From: CAZHWT01 sp964536215
GTDB taxonomy: Bacteria; Patescibacteriota; CAZHWT01
DNA length: 25,920 nt
Reading direction: 5' to 3'
NCBI GenBank assembly: GCA_964536215.1
Contig: CAZHWT010000017.1
Span: 1 to 25,920, forward strand
This document shows positions 1 to 6,794 of this stretch, piece by piece. A program made the position numbers and the translations under genes. The notes beneath the pieces are model-generated. The model searched no databases. It worked only from the letters and a program-made list of their open reading frames with translations, and was not told the DNA's origin. How positions within the stretch are numbered: position 1 is the first letter of the stretch; every line of letters starts with the position of its first letter.

Positions 1-2
1 CT

Positions 3-71
3 CAAATGGCAGCGTTTGAGCCGTGGCTGAGCGTCGGCGCAATCGGGTCTTTGCTTGAGTACACCTTTTAG
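3..71 (+). CDS. C-terminal end of an unidentified gene (partial)
   Basis: An open frame enters from the left edge and stops at TAG 69-71, leaving 22 codons that end in the residues LSVGAIGSLLEYTF. It is followed after 18 bases by a strong intrinsic terminator, which supports it being the true end of a gene transcribed rightwards. Too little remains to assign a family. Confidence 0.5.
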   Translation, partial: QMAAFEPWLSVGAIGSLLEYTF

Positions 72-89
72 GCTCTAGCTTGCTATATT

Positions 90-129
90 AGGCAACGGGT
101 ATCCCACTAGGGCCGTTGCCTCATTTTTT
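90..129 (+). terminator. Rho-independent terminator of the leading gene fragment
   Basis: The 8-bp stem GGCAACGG (91-98) pairs with CCGTTGCC (113-120) around a 14-base loop and is followed by TCATTTTTT. From about 130 to 404 the sequence is AT-rich and I see no gene in it. Confidence 0.85.
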
Positions 130-404
130 AGCTGACTCCATGCCAATATCTACAATTTAAGTGATGCGCGCTTATCACACGTATATATCTCACAACGATA
201 TTTATCTCACATTCGGAACGTCGACAACATACTAAGACATTACATTCTGCTAATATATTAATTCGATACTATAGTAGGGTATCCATGTGGCGATCATCCC
301 TTCCTATCGCCTCATTTAGCTGGTCAACTTCAACTTGAAGATCTGATATTGTTTCGCCTTATATAAAGTAAAATCATTATTGGTAGATAGTTAGCATTCT
401 TTTG

Positions 405-434
405 TTGACAACATAACCCATAGTGTGCTATATT
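405..434 (+). promoter_or_regulatory. Promoter of the flotillin-like gene
   Basis: A consensus -35 TTGACA (405-410) is followed after 18 bases by TATATT (429-434). The preceding TGC makes this an extended -10. The in-frame GTG at 425 lies inside the -10 region, so it cannot be the translation start of a transcript from this promoter. Confidence 0.8.
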
Positions 435-478
435 ACGCTGGTCGATTTTGCGACAGCAGTCATATCAGGAGAGATCTG

Positions 479-1858
479 ATGGTACCCGTTGGTTCAATTG
501 TTGGAGTCGTCGTTGTGGCATTGCTCGCAATGCTCGTAATCTTCGTGGTTCGCCTCCGCAGGGTTGTCCCCACAAATATGGTGCACATTGTGCAATCGGG
601 GACAGCAAGTACCAACTTTGGCAAAGGCATGCCGGCCGGGAATGCGTACTACGCATGGCCTGCGGCCTTTCCGAAGTTTGGCGTCTCAGTTCAGGAACTG
701 CCAGTGAGCAACTTCGAGATACCTCTGGTTGACTATGATGCATACGATAAAGATCGTGTGCCATTCATAGTCGACGTGACAGCGTTCGTTCAGATCGCCG
801 ACACTGATGTGGCAGCGCAGCGAGTCTCTTCATTTGAAGAGCTCCGAACTCAGCTCAACATCATTGTTCAGGGCGCCGTCCGCAAGGTTCTGGCCTCGTC
901 TGACATTGATAACATCATGACGCAGCGTTCCACGTTCGGCGAAGCTTTTACCCAAGAGGTAGAGCAAGAGCTAATGCAGTGGGGTGTCAAGCCCGTCAAG
1001 AGTATGGAGCTGATGGACATCCGGGACGCCGAAGGGTCGCGCGTGATCGCCGACATTATGGCCAAGAAAATCTCGGAGATTAACAGGGAGAGCCGTGTCG
1101 CCGTCGCGACTAATGAGCAGGCAGCTCAGATGGCGGAAGTACAGGCCAGGCAGGCAGTTGACCTACGTAATGAAGAGGCCGACCAGGCTGTTGGTGAGCG
1201 TAGAGCTCAACGCGAACAGGCCGTTGGCATTGCCAACGAAGTATCTCGCCAGGAAGTCTTGGAGCTGCAAAAAGTTACCAAGGAGCGGGATATGGAAGTT
1301 CAGCGGATTCAGACGGTACGCAATGCAGATATCGCCCGCGAACAGGCCCTTATTGTCGCCGACCAAGATCGTCAGACCCAAGAGTTGATCGCCCAAGGTA
1401 AACTCAAGGCTAAGGAGCTTGAGGCGCAAGGTATCAAGGCCGAAGGTGCTGCCCGTGCAGAAACCGAGAGGGCTATGCAAATGGCTCCGGTTGAAGCTCA
1501 GATAGTTCTGTCTGAGAAAATCGGTGGCAACGAAGGCTACCAGCGCTTCCTGGCCACAAATAAGGGCCTTGAGGTGTATCAAGTGGTTGGCGCTGAACAA
1601 GCTCGTGCGCTGCAAAGCGCCGACATCAAGGTTATCGCCAACAGTGGCGATGCACCGAGCGGTGTGAGCAATGTCATGGATCTGTTTAGCAGCCAGGGTG
1701 GCACCCAGCTAGCTGCCATGGTCGAAGCTTTTGCTCAGTCAGATCTGGGCAAGAGTTTTTTCGCATTAATGCAGACTAGCAATGGTGCGCCAAACACTTC
1801 GGACAACGTTCAACCGAATGGATCAGAAAATCAGTCGAAGGTTGTCAAGCGGCGCTAG
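479..1858 (+). CDS. Flotillin-like SPFH/band-7 membrane protein
   Basis: This 459-residue protein has the architecture of bacterial flotillins, which organise membrane microdomains. An N-terminal membrane segment (about residues 4-24) is followed by an SPFH/band-7 domain (about 27-190). A long Glu/Ala/Gln-rich coiled coil (about 195-345) carries many E-x-x-A repeats, and the C-terminus is polar and low-complexity. ATG 479 is preferred because AGGAGAG lies 6 bases upstream, while the alternative GTG 425 sits in the promoter. The gene has its own promoter and terminator, so it is monocistronic. Flotillins are often paired with an NfeD-type protein; none is adjacent, although the next gene is also a single-span membrane protein. 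The family call is firm. Any partner or raft role in this organism is inference. Confidence 0.9.
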   Translation: MVPVGSIVGVVVVALLAMLVIFVVRLRRVVPTNMVHIVQSGTASTNFGKGMPAGNAYYAWPAAFPKFGVSVQELPVSNFEIPLVDYDAYDKDRVPFIVDVTAFVQIADTDVAAQRVSSFEELRTQLNIIVQGAVRKVLASSDIDNIMTQRSTFGEAFTQEVEQELMQWGVKPVKSMELMDIRDAEGSRVIADIMAKKISEINRESRVAVATNEQAAQMAEVQARQAVDLRNEEADQAVGERRAQREQAVGIANEVSRQEVLELQKVTKERDMEVQRIQTVRNADIAREQALIVADQDRQTQELIAQGKLKAKELEAQGIKAEGAARAETERAMQMAPVEAQIVLSEKIGGNEGYQRFLATNKGLEVYQVVGAEQARALQSADIKVIANSGDAPSGVSNVMDLFSSQGGTQLAAMVEAFAQSDLGKSFFALMQTSNGAPNTSDNVQPNGSENQSKVVKRR

Positions 1859-1879
1859 CTGCTGTGAACTTTAGACAGT

Positions 1880-1912
1880 CCCCGGGGAGCAATCCCCGGG
1901 GTTTTTCTTTTT
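1880..1912 (+). terminator. Rho-independent terminator after the flotillin-like gene
   Basis: CCCCGGGG (1880-1887) and an identical self-complementary copy (1894-1901) form an 8-bp stem with loop AGCAAT, followed by TTTTTCTTTTTT. Confidence 0.95.
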
Positions 1913-2072
1913 TACGACTTCATCTTGTTGATATATTTAATTAATTTTTTAATTGGATCTTTTGAGCGCTGATGTAGCGTAATGTGATGATCACAATTTT
2001 AAATCACCACTAAACAAAGGTGTGAATTTATTCCCTAGCCATGCCAAAGCCTTGTAATAACTAACCTATAGT

Positions 2073-2101
2073 TTGACTATTTTAAATAAATGATGTATAA
2101 C
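2073..2101 (+). promoter_or_regulatory. Promoter of the CPxC membrane protein gene
   Basis: TTGACT (2073-2078) and TATAAC (2096-2101) are separated by exactly 17 bases, with the start codon 38 bases downstream. Farther upstream in the same AT-rich spacer is a 13-base inverted repeat, TGTGATGATCACA (1983-1995). It could be an operator, but its position about 80 bases before the -35 makes that uncertain. Confidence 0.75.
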
Positions 2102-2138
2102 ATCATCAGATTGCACGTTCGGACCAGAGGAGTGATAC

Positions 2139-2777
2139 ATGGAAATTTTTCTGTTGGTCATTGGATTACTAGCGGGAGGCGGAGGCGCCTACCTATGGCA
2201 GGAGTTTAAACGCGCCAAAATGGAACGCCAGTTTGCCCTTATCCCGCGAAAGTCTCTCGGTGAGCACCTTGAGATTTCGACTGGCAGTGGGGAGCTGATG
2301 TGTCCGCACTGCAATGGACTCTTAACAGAGACTGTTGAGGCCGCTCTGCTGATCAGCACAAAACATCCCGATCAGGCCGAGGTCAAGGTTTACCGCCATT
2401 ATGCTTCCAAACATCCGCACGCTGAGCCGGTCGGCTTTGGAGCTATGTACCAATTCCAAGATTTTATTTTTCCTTTTGTAGTCCCAATAGCTACACAACA
2501 GGAAATTAGAGGTTGGGTGCTGGCTTCCAAAATCGGCAAAAGCGATATCGAGTGGATAAATAGTCATACTATGAGAGTGTGGGATCCGCTTGTCAATGTA
2601 AGGAGCGGCCAGGCGGCGGACTATCCTGAGGAACAAAGATATCTTGACCATGAACGCATGGCCATAGGGCTCCAGCGTATTCTCAGCATTGATGACCTGA
2701 AGCTCTACGACCCCAAGAGGGAAGACCTTCCTCTTTCCGGCTCATCAGCGACGGCTGCGTTACCTGCGCAGCAATAG
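2139..2777 (+). CDS. Membrane-anchored protein with a CPxC motif, unknown function
   Basis: A 212-residue protein with one N-terminal membrane segment (residues 1-20, glycine-rich at the end), a basic stretch consistent with a cytoplasmic-side anchor, and a soluble domain containing C55-P-H-C58. A CPxC pair can be half of a zinc site or a redox pair; no second cysteine pair is visible, so neither is proven. The remainder has no motif I recognise, and the last 20 residues are Ser/Ala-rich. The start is supported by AGAGGAG just upstream and by a good promoter. It ends before a stem-loop shared with the convergent gene at 2862. It follows the flotillin-like gene but has a separate promoter, so co-function is only possible. 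Confidence 0.8.
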   Translation: MEIFLLVIGLLAGGGGAYLWQEFKRAKMERQFALIPRKSLGEHLEISTGSGELMCPHCNGLLTETVEAALLISTKHPDQAEVKVYRHYASKHPHAEPVGFGAMYQFQDFIFPFVVPIATQQEIRGWVLASKIGKSDIEWINSHTMRVWDPLVNVRSGQAADYPEEQRYLDHERMAIGLQRILSIDDLKLYDPKREDLPLSGSSATAALPAQQ

Positions 2778-2793
2778 CGTAGCTAAACAATCC

Positions 2794-2820
2794 ATAGGCG
2801 ACTCCACCAGAGTCGCCTAT
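2794..2820. terminator. Stem-loop between convergent genes
   Basis: An 11-bp perfect stem, ATAGGCGACTC (2794-2804) with GAGTCGCCTAT (2810-2820) and loop CACCA. It follows the plus-strand stop closely and lies downstream of the minus-strand YqeY-like gene. The downstream tract ATTTATAT is only a weak U-tail, so termination is probable rather than certain. Confidence 0.7.
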
Positions 2821-2861
2821 ATTTATATGATATAACACCTATGGTGGCGCGTCATTTTTTA

Positions 2862-3239
2862 TTACTGGGCAGGCGAATCATGTATATAGAGGTTTAATAG
2901 GTTAATTTTATATTTCAGGTCTTGGTTGTATGCTGCACCTGTTGAGTCATTAAGACTTTTCCGAACTTCATCCAACTCATTGATTTCTTGTTGTAGGATG
3001 TGTCGGATATCAGCATCGGTTAGCTCCTTGCGAGGCATTTCGGTGGAGCCGGTGCCGGCAGTAGCTCCGGCTATACTACTGTTCAATGCAGTTGAGTTTG
3101 TTTCCGTTGTTGGGATGGCGGAAGCATTGTCTATTAAGGAGATAATTATTTTTAATGACTCAGCCTTGCGTTTGTCTCTGCTTTTCAGCGCTTGCTGCAA
3201 GTCGGAGCGAAGGCGATGGTAGATGTGTTGAGTGCTCAT
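2862..3239 (-). CDS. YqeY-like (GatB/YqeY domain) protein
   Basis: A 125-residue protein with the layout of the YqeY family. An N-terminal helical segment (residues 5-40, LRSDLQQALKSRDKRKAESL) resembles the family's 'L..DL..AMK..DK....L..IK' pattern. A low-complexity Thr/Ser/Ala linker (about 41-68) follows, then a second helical part beginning with LTDADIRHILQQEINELDEV, matching the family's 'L.d..i..vl..e..q..e'. YqeY proteins are about 145-150 residues and relate to the tail domain of GatB, which contacts tRNA; the function of the free-standing protein is not firmly known. This one is shorter, with a diverged linker. No clear Shine-Dalgarno site precedes the ATG. It is the only minus-strand gene in the first 16 kb. 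Confidence 0.6.
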   Translation of the reverse strand: MSTQHIYHRLRSDLQQALKSRDKRKAESLKIIISLIDNASAIPTTETNSTALNSSIAGATAGTGSTEMPRKELTDADIRHILQQEINELDEVRKSLNDSTGAAYNQDLKYKINLLNLYIHDSPAQ

Positions 3240-3319
3240 ATGTACAGTATTGCATATTGAGTAAGGAGAGTTACGGGCAGACTATGCAGTGCTAAATCAT
3301 TATTATTTGAAACTGTGAC

Positions 3320-3328
3320 TGGTATAGT
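3320..3328 (+). promoter_or_regulatory. Extended -10 promoter upstream of a 58-codon ORF
   Basis: TGG directly followed by TATAGT (3323-3328), 27 bases before the GTG at 3356. The -35 is weak (TTATTA at 3300-3305, spacer 17). Confidence 0.4.
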
Positions 3329-3355
3329 GTAGATATGTAATTATATGGAGGCCGT

Positions 3356-3532
3356 GTGAAGCTTTTGATTGGGGTGCTTGAAGAGTGGGTCAGTAAATTG
3401 CCTTCGGTACCACGTGGCCAGGAAGAGCGGCTCGATGACATCTCTACAATGCTATCAACAATGTCTTCGGTCGCCCCCAAAACTAAGGTAGACGCCCAGA
3501 ACAATTACCGATTGCGACTGGTTTTCTCCTAG
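3356..3532 (+). CDS. Small hypothetical protein, 58 residues
   Basis: GTG at 3356 has GGAGG at 3347-3351, only 4 bases away, and opens a 58-residue frame to TAG 3530-3532. The product begins MKLLIGVLEEWVSK and contains a Ser/Thr/Met-rich middle; I recognise no family. Its first 20 bases after the initial G are identical to the start of the P-loop gene at 5184, whose protein begins MKLLIGVVGENGAGK. The copy here lacks the glycines and lysine of a P-loop. That makes it either a duplicated relic of that gene's 5' end or a coincidence. A short GC hairpin follows. Coding status is uncertain, because the start spacing is short and there is no homology I can name. Confidence 0.45.
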   Translation: MKLLIGVLEEWVSKLPSVPRGQEERLDDISTMLSTMSSVAPKTKVDAQNNYRLRLVFS

Positions 3533-3540
3533 TCCATTGA

Positions 3541-3569
3541 CGCCCTGATTGGGCGCCATTCATTTTACT
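3541..3569 (+). terminator. Weak terminator-like hairpin
   Basis: CGCCC (3541-3545) pairs with GGGCG (3551-3555) around TGATT, followed by CCATTCATTTTA. It lies 8 bases after the 58-codon ORF. The stem is short and the T-tract broken. Confidence 0.4.
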
Positions 3570-3737
3570 ATATATCCACATCGAGAATGAGGGTTAATCA
3601 AACCGTAAGCAACTAGCTTTATTTAGTACAAGTAGAGGGCCGATAGCTTTTACGTGTGGGAAGTGAATTGGGGGTTTGAACCATGGAACCGTGCTGTAGT
3701 ATTATAATCCTATAGTTTTAACTTTATTTATTTATAC

Positions 3738-3746
3738 TGCTATAAT
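3738..3746 (+). promoter_or_regulatory. Extended -10 promoter of the lipoprotein gene
   Basis: TGC plus a perfect TATAAT (3741-3746), with no good -35. It lies 79 bases before the lipoprotein ATG. A TTG at 3747 that could extend the frame falls directly after the -10 and so cannot be transcribed from it. Confidence 0.6.
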
Positions 3747-3824
3747 TTGCCTTGGTGCAGCGCACCCTGGTATTTCCGGATTTGCTGCTATTTGTTGGCA
3801 CAAGTCTACGTGAAAGAATTGAAA

Positions 3825-4418
3825 ATGAGATATGTACGTGCTTTCGGAGTACTTATTTTGCTGCTGCTTCTTATTAGCTGCGGCACTGATAAAAATGAGG
3901 AGACTACTACGGTACCCAGGGCCAGTGCACTACAGCCAACTGCTGCGCCCGCAGATGCCGACTGCAATAAGTCCAAGCAAGTAGTGAAGCCGGATAGTAT
4001 CGGCAATCTGGCGGCCTTCTTTTGCTTGCTAGATCCGCGGAGCACTATATCGCGTCATGGCGATAGCTTTGATATTGTGTCGTATGTGACGATGTTTGAT
4101 CCGTGCGAACACCATGTTTGGGTCCCGGCTGGTTGGAAGTTGGAGGGATATACCCTGGAATATCCGGACGGAGGTGAGACCGAGCCTGTAGGCACAAGTT
4201 TTGGCTGCGCGGAAACAGATAAACCTGCTTTATATGGGCCACGGCAGGTAAATGGATTTATGGGTCGTGGCACATTCACCTATGCTCCAAACGAGACAGA
4301 GTGTCCTCATGACTCCATTTTAGGCTGGCGGGTGATCTGCGTCAGCTGGGAACGTGTGCAACTCCCGATCAGGCCCAAAAGATTTTGGGATGGAAGGTCG
4401 CTGCACAGTCGCAAATAA
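3825..4418 (+). CDS. Putative secreted lipoprotein, unknown function
   Basis: A 197-residue protein starting at ATG 3825. The first 19 residues form a lipoprotein signal: basic N-terminus (R2, R5), hydrophobic core of leucines, and the lipobox LISC with Cys19 as the predicted lipidated residue. A Thr/Ala/Pro-rich linker follows (about 23-45). The mature domain carries several further cysteines (in ADADCNK, AFFCLL, FDPCEHH, SFGCAE, TECPHD and RVICVS) that could form disulfides outside the membrane. No known domain is recognised. The longer frame from TTG 3747 is rejected because that codon overlaps the promoter. It is followed 14 bases later by a 36-codon ORF with an excellent ribosome-binding site, then one terminator, so the two probably form a transcription unit. 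Confidence 0.75.
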   Translation: MRYVRAFGVLILLLLLISCGTDKNEETTTVPRASALQPTAAPADADCNKSKQVVKPDSIGNLAAFFCLLDPRSTISRHGDSFDIVSYVTMFDPCEHHVWVPAGWKLEGYTLEYPDGGETEPVGTSFGCAETDKPALYGPRQVNGFMGRGTFTYAPNETECPHDSILGWRVICVSWERVQLPIRPKRFWDGRSLHSRK

Positions 4419-4432
4419 TAGGAGGATCGATC

Positions 4433-4543
4433 GTGAGTGCATACTATGATGACACACTCACGGAGTTATTGCCAGAAACCTGGCAAATAGTGAGCGAAGA
4501 TAAAGGACTTTTCAACGTGTTCATTCCCCACAGCTGCAATTAA
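4433..4543 (+). CDS. Small hypothetical protein, 36 residues
   Basis: GTG 4433 is preceded by a perfect AGGAGG (4420-4425) at 7-base spacing and opens a 36-codon frame to TAA 4541-4543. The product is acidic with a hydrophobic-aromatic C-terminus (FNVFIPHSCN) and one cysteine. No family is recognised. It lies between the lipoprotein stop and a textbook terminator 27 bases downstream, so it would be the second gene of a two-gene unit. The strong ribosome-binding site is the main reason to believe it is translated. Confidence 0.5.
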   Translation: MSAYYDDTLTELLPETWQIVSEDKGLFNVFIPHSCN

Positions 4544-4570
4544 GCTGTTCGGGTTATGCGAAATAGTATA

Positions 4571-4597
4571 GGCGCCACAATGTGGCGCCTCTTTTTT
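4571..4597 (+). terminator. Rho-independent terminator of the lipoprotein unit
   Basis: GGCGCCA (4571-4577) and TGGCGCC (4583-4589) pair around CAATG and are followed by TCTTTTTT. Confidence 0.95.
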
Positions 4598-5183
4598 AAA
4601 CGATATTTTGGCTATATGACGTTTTGTGAAGAGCTTAAAGATTATCTTAAGTATGCCGACAAATTTTCAGATATCAGATGTCTACAGCTGCGGCGGTGTT
4701 ACAAGGTTAGCTTTTTTACTCTAATCATAAATGGCTATTTAAATAGCCATTTATTTGCATTGCGAAGCTTGTTTGATGACTTGAATCCTTTGCTCTTCAT
4801 TGAGAGGCGCCAGAGCGACGGCAAATGAGGTGATCCCCAATGACAAGCAACATTTGCTTGCCAGTAAAGTCATGTAGCATGCACATTGTGATTTATTAGA
4901 AATTTTAGCGGTATAATTTATCCCATTGCTCTATTTAAATTGGTATCTAGTTATTATTTTATGAATCTAATGCATAACCGGCTAGATGCCTACCCGAAAG
5001 TAGTTGAGTTCCTGGATGGTGCTTTTAATGTACAGAAGGCATGAACTAAGAAAAAATTAGCTTGAAGTTTAGAAAGGTACAGTCTGTTAACTTCTAAGGG
5101 TAAGCTTACGGTAAGACGAATAAAAGTATTTTTGCCTTGAAGACGGTATCTCAGAGAAGGTAATGGGCCAAAAAAGGATTGTT
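4598..5183 (+). other. 586-base spacer without a supported gene
   Basis: This spacer holds a 28-bp perfect palindrome (4727-4754), a smaller CAAGCAA/TTGCTTG hairpin near 4841-4859, and a -10-like TATAAT at 4912-4917. A 27-codon frame from ATG 4961 to TGA 5044 lacks a ribosome-binding site and is not convincing. A 70-codon frame from ATG 4617 to 4828 also lacks one and runs through the palindrome. I do not call either as a gene. Confidence 0.5.
4727..4754. repeat. 28-bp perfect palindrome
   Basis: ATAAATGGCTATTT (4727-4740) is followed without any spacer by its exact reverse complement (4741-4754). It lies 130 bases after the lipoprotein-unit terminator and has no T-run of its own. A dimeric regulator site or a backup terminator are both possible. 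Confidence 0.8.
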
Positions 5184-5756
5184 ATGAAGCTTTTGATTGG
5201 GGTGGTTGGAGAAAATGGGGCAGGTAAGAGTAGTTTAGCTCGGCGGGTGCCAGAGCTGGCTGGTACTAAAACATCTGTCGAGGTAGGCAGATTTTCGGCG
5301 ATACTGGGGCAGACGCTGGATATGTGGGGAATTGACAAGACCAGACGAAATTTACAAGAGTTACCGAGAGTTATGGAAATTGGCTTTGGTCAGGGCGTTT
5401 TGTCCAGAGCTGCCCGGCCAATGATTGAGCAGAGCAAGGCAGATATTTATATTATGGATGGGGTGCGGTGGTGGAGCGATTACGAGCTGATTCGGAGTTT
5501 TGAGACTAATCTCATCATTTATGTCACGGCAGATACCACGGTCCGGTTTGACCGCCTGCGACAGCGAGGTGAAAAACATAGCGAAACCGCAATGAGTAGG
5601 GCGCAGTTTGATCGGGAAGAGCGAGCTGAAAGCGAGTTGCAGATCCCAGCCATTGGGGCCAAGGCTGATATTCATCTTTTAAATAATGGCTCGAATACTG
5701 AATTTATCGCTGCCATTGACCAGTTTTTCCAACAATCTATAAGACCGTTACTGTAA
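5184..5756 (+). CDS. P-loop NTPase, kinase-like (possible nucleotide kinase)
   Basis: A 190-residue protein starting with a beta strand and a Walker A motif, G9-E-N-G-A-G-K15-S16. The order then resembles small P-loop kinases. A Walker B-like strand reads DIYIMDGVRWWSDYE, where the family usually has hydrophobics then D. A possible lid is rich in Arg (RFDRLRQRGEKHSE), and the C-terminus holds 'ADIHLLNNGS', close to the adenine-binding end of dephospho-CoA kinase-like and (deoxy)nucleoside monophosphate kinases. The specific substrate cannot be read from the sequence. ATG 5184 has AAGGA 5 bases upstream; ATG 5163 has AGAAGG too close. The gene appears monocistronic: a promoter for the next gene begins right after its stop. 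Confidence 0.75.
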   Translation: MKLLIGVVGENGAGKSSLARRVPELAGTKTSVEVGRFSAILGQTLDMWGIDKTRRNLQELPRVMEIGFGQGVLSRAARPMIEQSKADIYIMDGVRWWSDYELIRSFETNLIIYVTADTTVRFDRLRQRGEKHSETAMSRAQFDREERAESELQIPAIGAKADIHLLNNGSNTEFIAAIDQFFQQSIRPLL

Positions 5757-5760
5757 GCGC

Positions 5761-5789
5761 CGCACCTATTAGTGCGAGCGGTGTATAAT
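5761..5789 (+). promoter_or_regulatory. Promoter and possible operator of the Clp_N gene
   Basis: TATAAT at 5784-5789 is preceded by the inverted repeat CGCAC (5761-5765) N6 GTGCG (5772-5776), which occupies the spacer/-35 zone; no good -35 is visible. This could be a repressor site, but it does not match CIRCE. An ATG at 5788 falls inside the -10 and is not a start. Confidence 0.55.
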
Positions 5790-5799
5790 GCAGGCACTT

Positions 5800-5838
5800 C
5801 TGACGGCTATTTTTCTCGGTGCGAGAAAAAACCGACAG
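5800..5838 (+). promoter_or_regulatory. Hairpin in the 5' leader of the Clp_N gene
   Basis: The core stem is TTTTTCTCG (5810-5818) with CGAGAAAAA (5822-5830) closed by GTG. It is extended by CGG (5804-5806)/CCG (5832-5834) and CTG (5800-5802)/CAG (5836-5838) across an A-A mismatch and a small internal loop. It would begin within a few bases of the transcript start expected from the -10 at 5784 and end 14 bases before the ribosome-binding site. Confidence 0.6.
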
Positions 5839-5865
5839 TGTATGCATGGCGCAGGAGAGATGACC

Positions 5866-6477
5866 ATGTTGCAGAAAAAGTTGAAGAAGTTCTCAGGTCA
5901 AGTCCAGGAAGCTCTCGTCAATGCTCGGCAAGAAGCAGCGTCCATGAGCTGCAGACAGGTCAATACTGGCCACTTGCTGTTGGGAATCATGAGAGCTCAA
6001 GAGCCAAATGCGGCAACAATGGCTTTAGAGAATGCCGCTATTAGCTATGAGATGCTTCGCCCGCAAGTCGAACACATCTCTGCTAAAGAGAGCCAGGAGT
6101 CGGATGGCGAGGTAGGGCTGACTAATCGATCTAAAAAAGTGATCGAATTGGCAGTAATAGAAAGCCATCAGCTTCAGCAGGACTCGATTCGTTCCGAACA
6201 CATCCTTCTGGCCATACTTCGGGAAGGTGAAGGCTTGGCGGCAATTCTTCTTGAAGCCGTTATGCCCCTTGGCCAACTCCGAGAGAGTGTTGTTCGCCTG
6301 AGCAAGACCGTTGAGCAACCAGTGCCGAGTTGGCGTCCAGATCTTATGACAACAGATCAGATTAAGCATGCTATCGCCAGGTTGCAAGTTGAGGAGCGGC
6401 GGAGGCTAAGTGAAGGAGGAAATGAAGACCTTGCACTAGACACCCCGGAATCTGACCAGGAGTATGTCGGGTACTAG
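5866..6477 (+). CDS. Clp N-terminal (double Clp_N) domain protein without ATPase
   Basis: A 203-residue protein with two tandem Clp_N/Clp repeat units (about residues 9-75 and 84-147). Both contain the typical 'A...A......V.TGHLLLGIMR' and 'E..V.SEHILLAILREGEG' pattern of ClpC/ClpA N-domains, which bind adaptors and substrates for the Clp protease. A charged, helical tail ends in LDTPESDQEYVGY. No Walker motifs follow, so this is a free N-domain rather than a truncated unfoldase in the same frame. Such proteins could act as adaptors or compete with ClpC for clients; that is inference. Start: AGGAGAG at 5853-5859 favours ATG 5866 over ATG 5860, which it touches. The gene has its own promoter, leader hairpin and (146 bases later) terminator. 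Confidence 0.85.
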   Translation: MLQKKLKKFSGQVQEALVNARQEAASMSCRQVNTGHLLLGIMRAQEPNAATMALENAAISYEMLRPQVEHISAKESQESDGEVGLTNRSKKVIELAVIESHQLQQDSIRSEHILLAILREGEGLAAILLEAVMPLGQLRESVVRLSKTVEQPVPSWRPDLMTTDQIKHAIARLQVEERRRLSEGGNEDLALDTPESDQEYVGY

Positions 6478-6623
6478 CCCGACTAGCGCATGGCACCCAT
6501 GCTCATCGATCTGGCTAGCGATTCTTTTGATGGGTGTATACTACAATTTGACGATCCAGTACTGGGTCGCTCACTATGGCTGCACGTTCTCTACCAGGCA
6601 AGATCCTAGGTGGAGCCCAGCAC

Positions 6624-6654
6624 TGCCCCGACAGCGTCGTCGGGGCACTTTTTT
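6624..6654 (+). terminator. Rho-independent terminator
   Basis: TGCCCCGAC (6624-6632) and GTCGGGGCA (6639-6647) form a 9-bp stem with loop AGCGTC, followed by C and six Ts. It lies 146 bases after the Clp_N stop. The intervening stretch has a promoter-like TTGACG (6548-6553)...CACTAT (6572-6577), so it could instead end a short untranslated RNA. Confidence 0.9.
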
Positions 6655-6729
6655 AGACTATCAATGCTCTGGTGATTGAGCGTTTAGTGCTCTTTATTGT
6701 CCATTTTATCGATACGCGGCGGCAGATTT

Positions 6730-6759
6730 TTGACAGCAGCAAATTGATATGTGTATGCT
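6730..6759 (+). promoter_or_regulatory. Promoter of the acidic hypothetical protein gene
   Basis: Consensus TTGACA (6730-6735), an 18-base spacer and TATGCT (6754-6759), 35 bases before the ATG. Confidence 0.75.
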
Positions 6760-6794
6760 GAACACATTACGATAGACATTCTTAGGAGGAATAT

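Noticed and set aside
425..478. N-terminal extension of the flotillin-like gene from GTG 425
   Set aside because: The codon lies in the -10 region of a consensus promoter, and ATG 479 has a well-placed AGGAGAG.
1983..1995. CRP-type operator TGTGATGATCACA
   Set aside because: Half-sites fit but the spacing is 3 instead of 6 bases, and it is about 80 bases upstream of the promoter; noted only as an inverted repeat.
3747..3824. Extension of the lipoprotein frame to TTG 3747
   Set aside because: It begins directly after a perfect TATAAT and would bury the lipoprotein signal behind 26 residues.
4556..4828. 90-codon plus-strand ORF
   Set aside because: It runs through a textbook terminator (4571-4597) and a 28-bp palindrome and has no ribosome-binding site.
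5761..5776. CIRCE heat-shock operator before the Clp_N gene
   Set aside because: The inverted repeat CGCAC N6 GTGCG does not match the TTAGCACTC N9 GAGTGCTAA consensus.
6464..6679. 71-codon plus-strand ORF after the Clp_N gene
   Set aside because: It overlaps the end of the Clp_N gene and reads through a strong terminator; composition is not protein-like.
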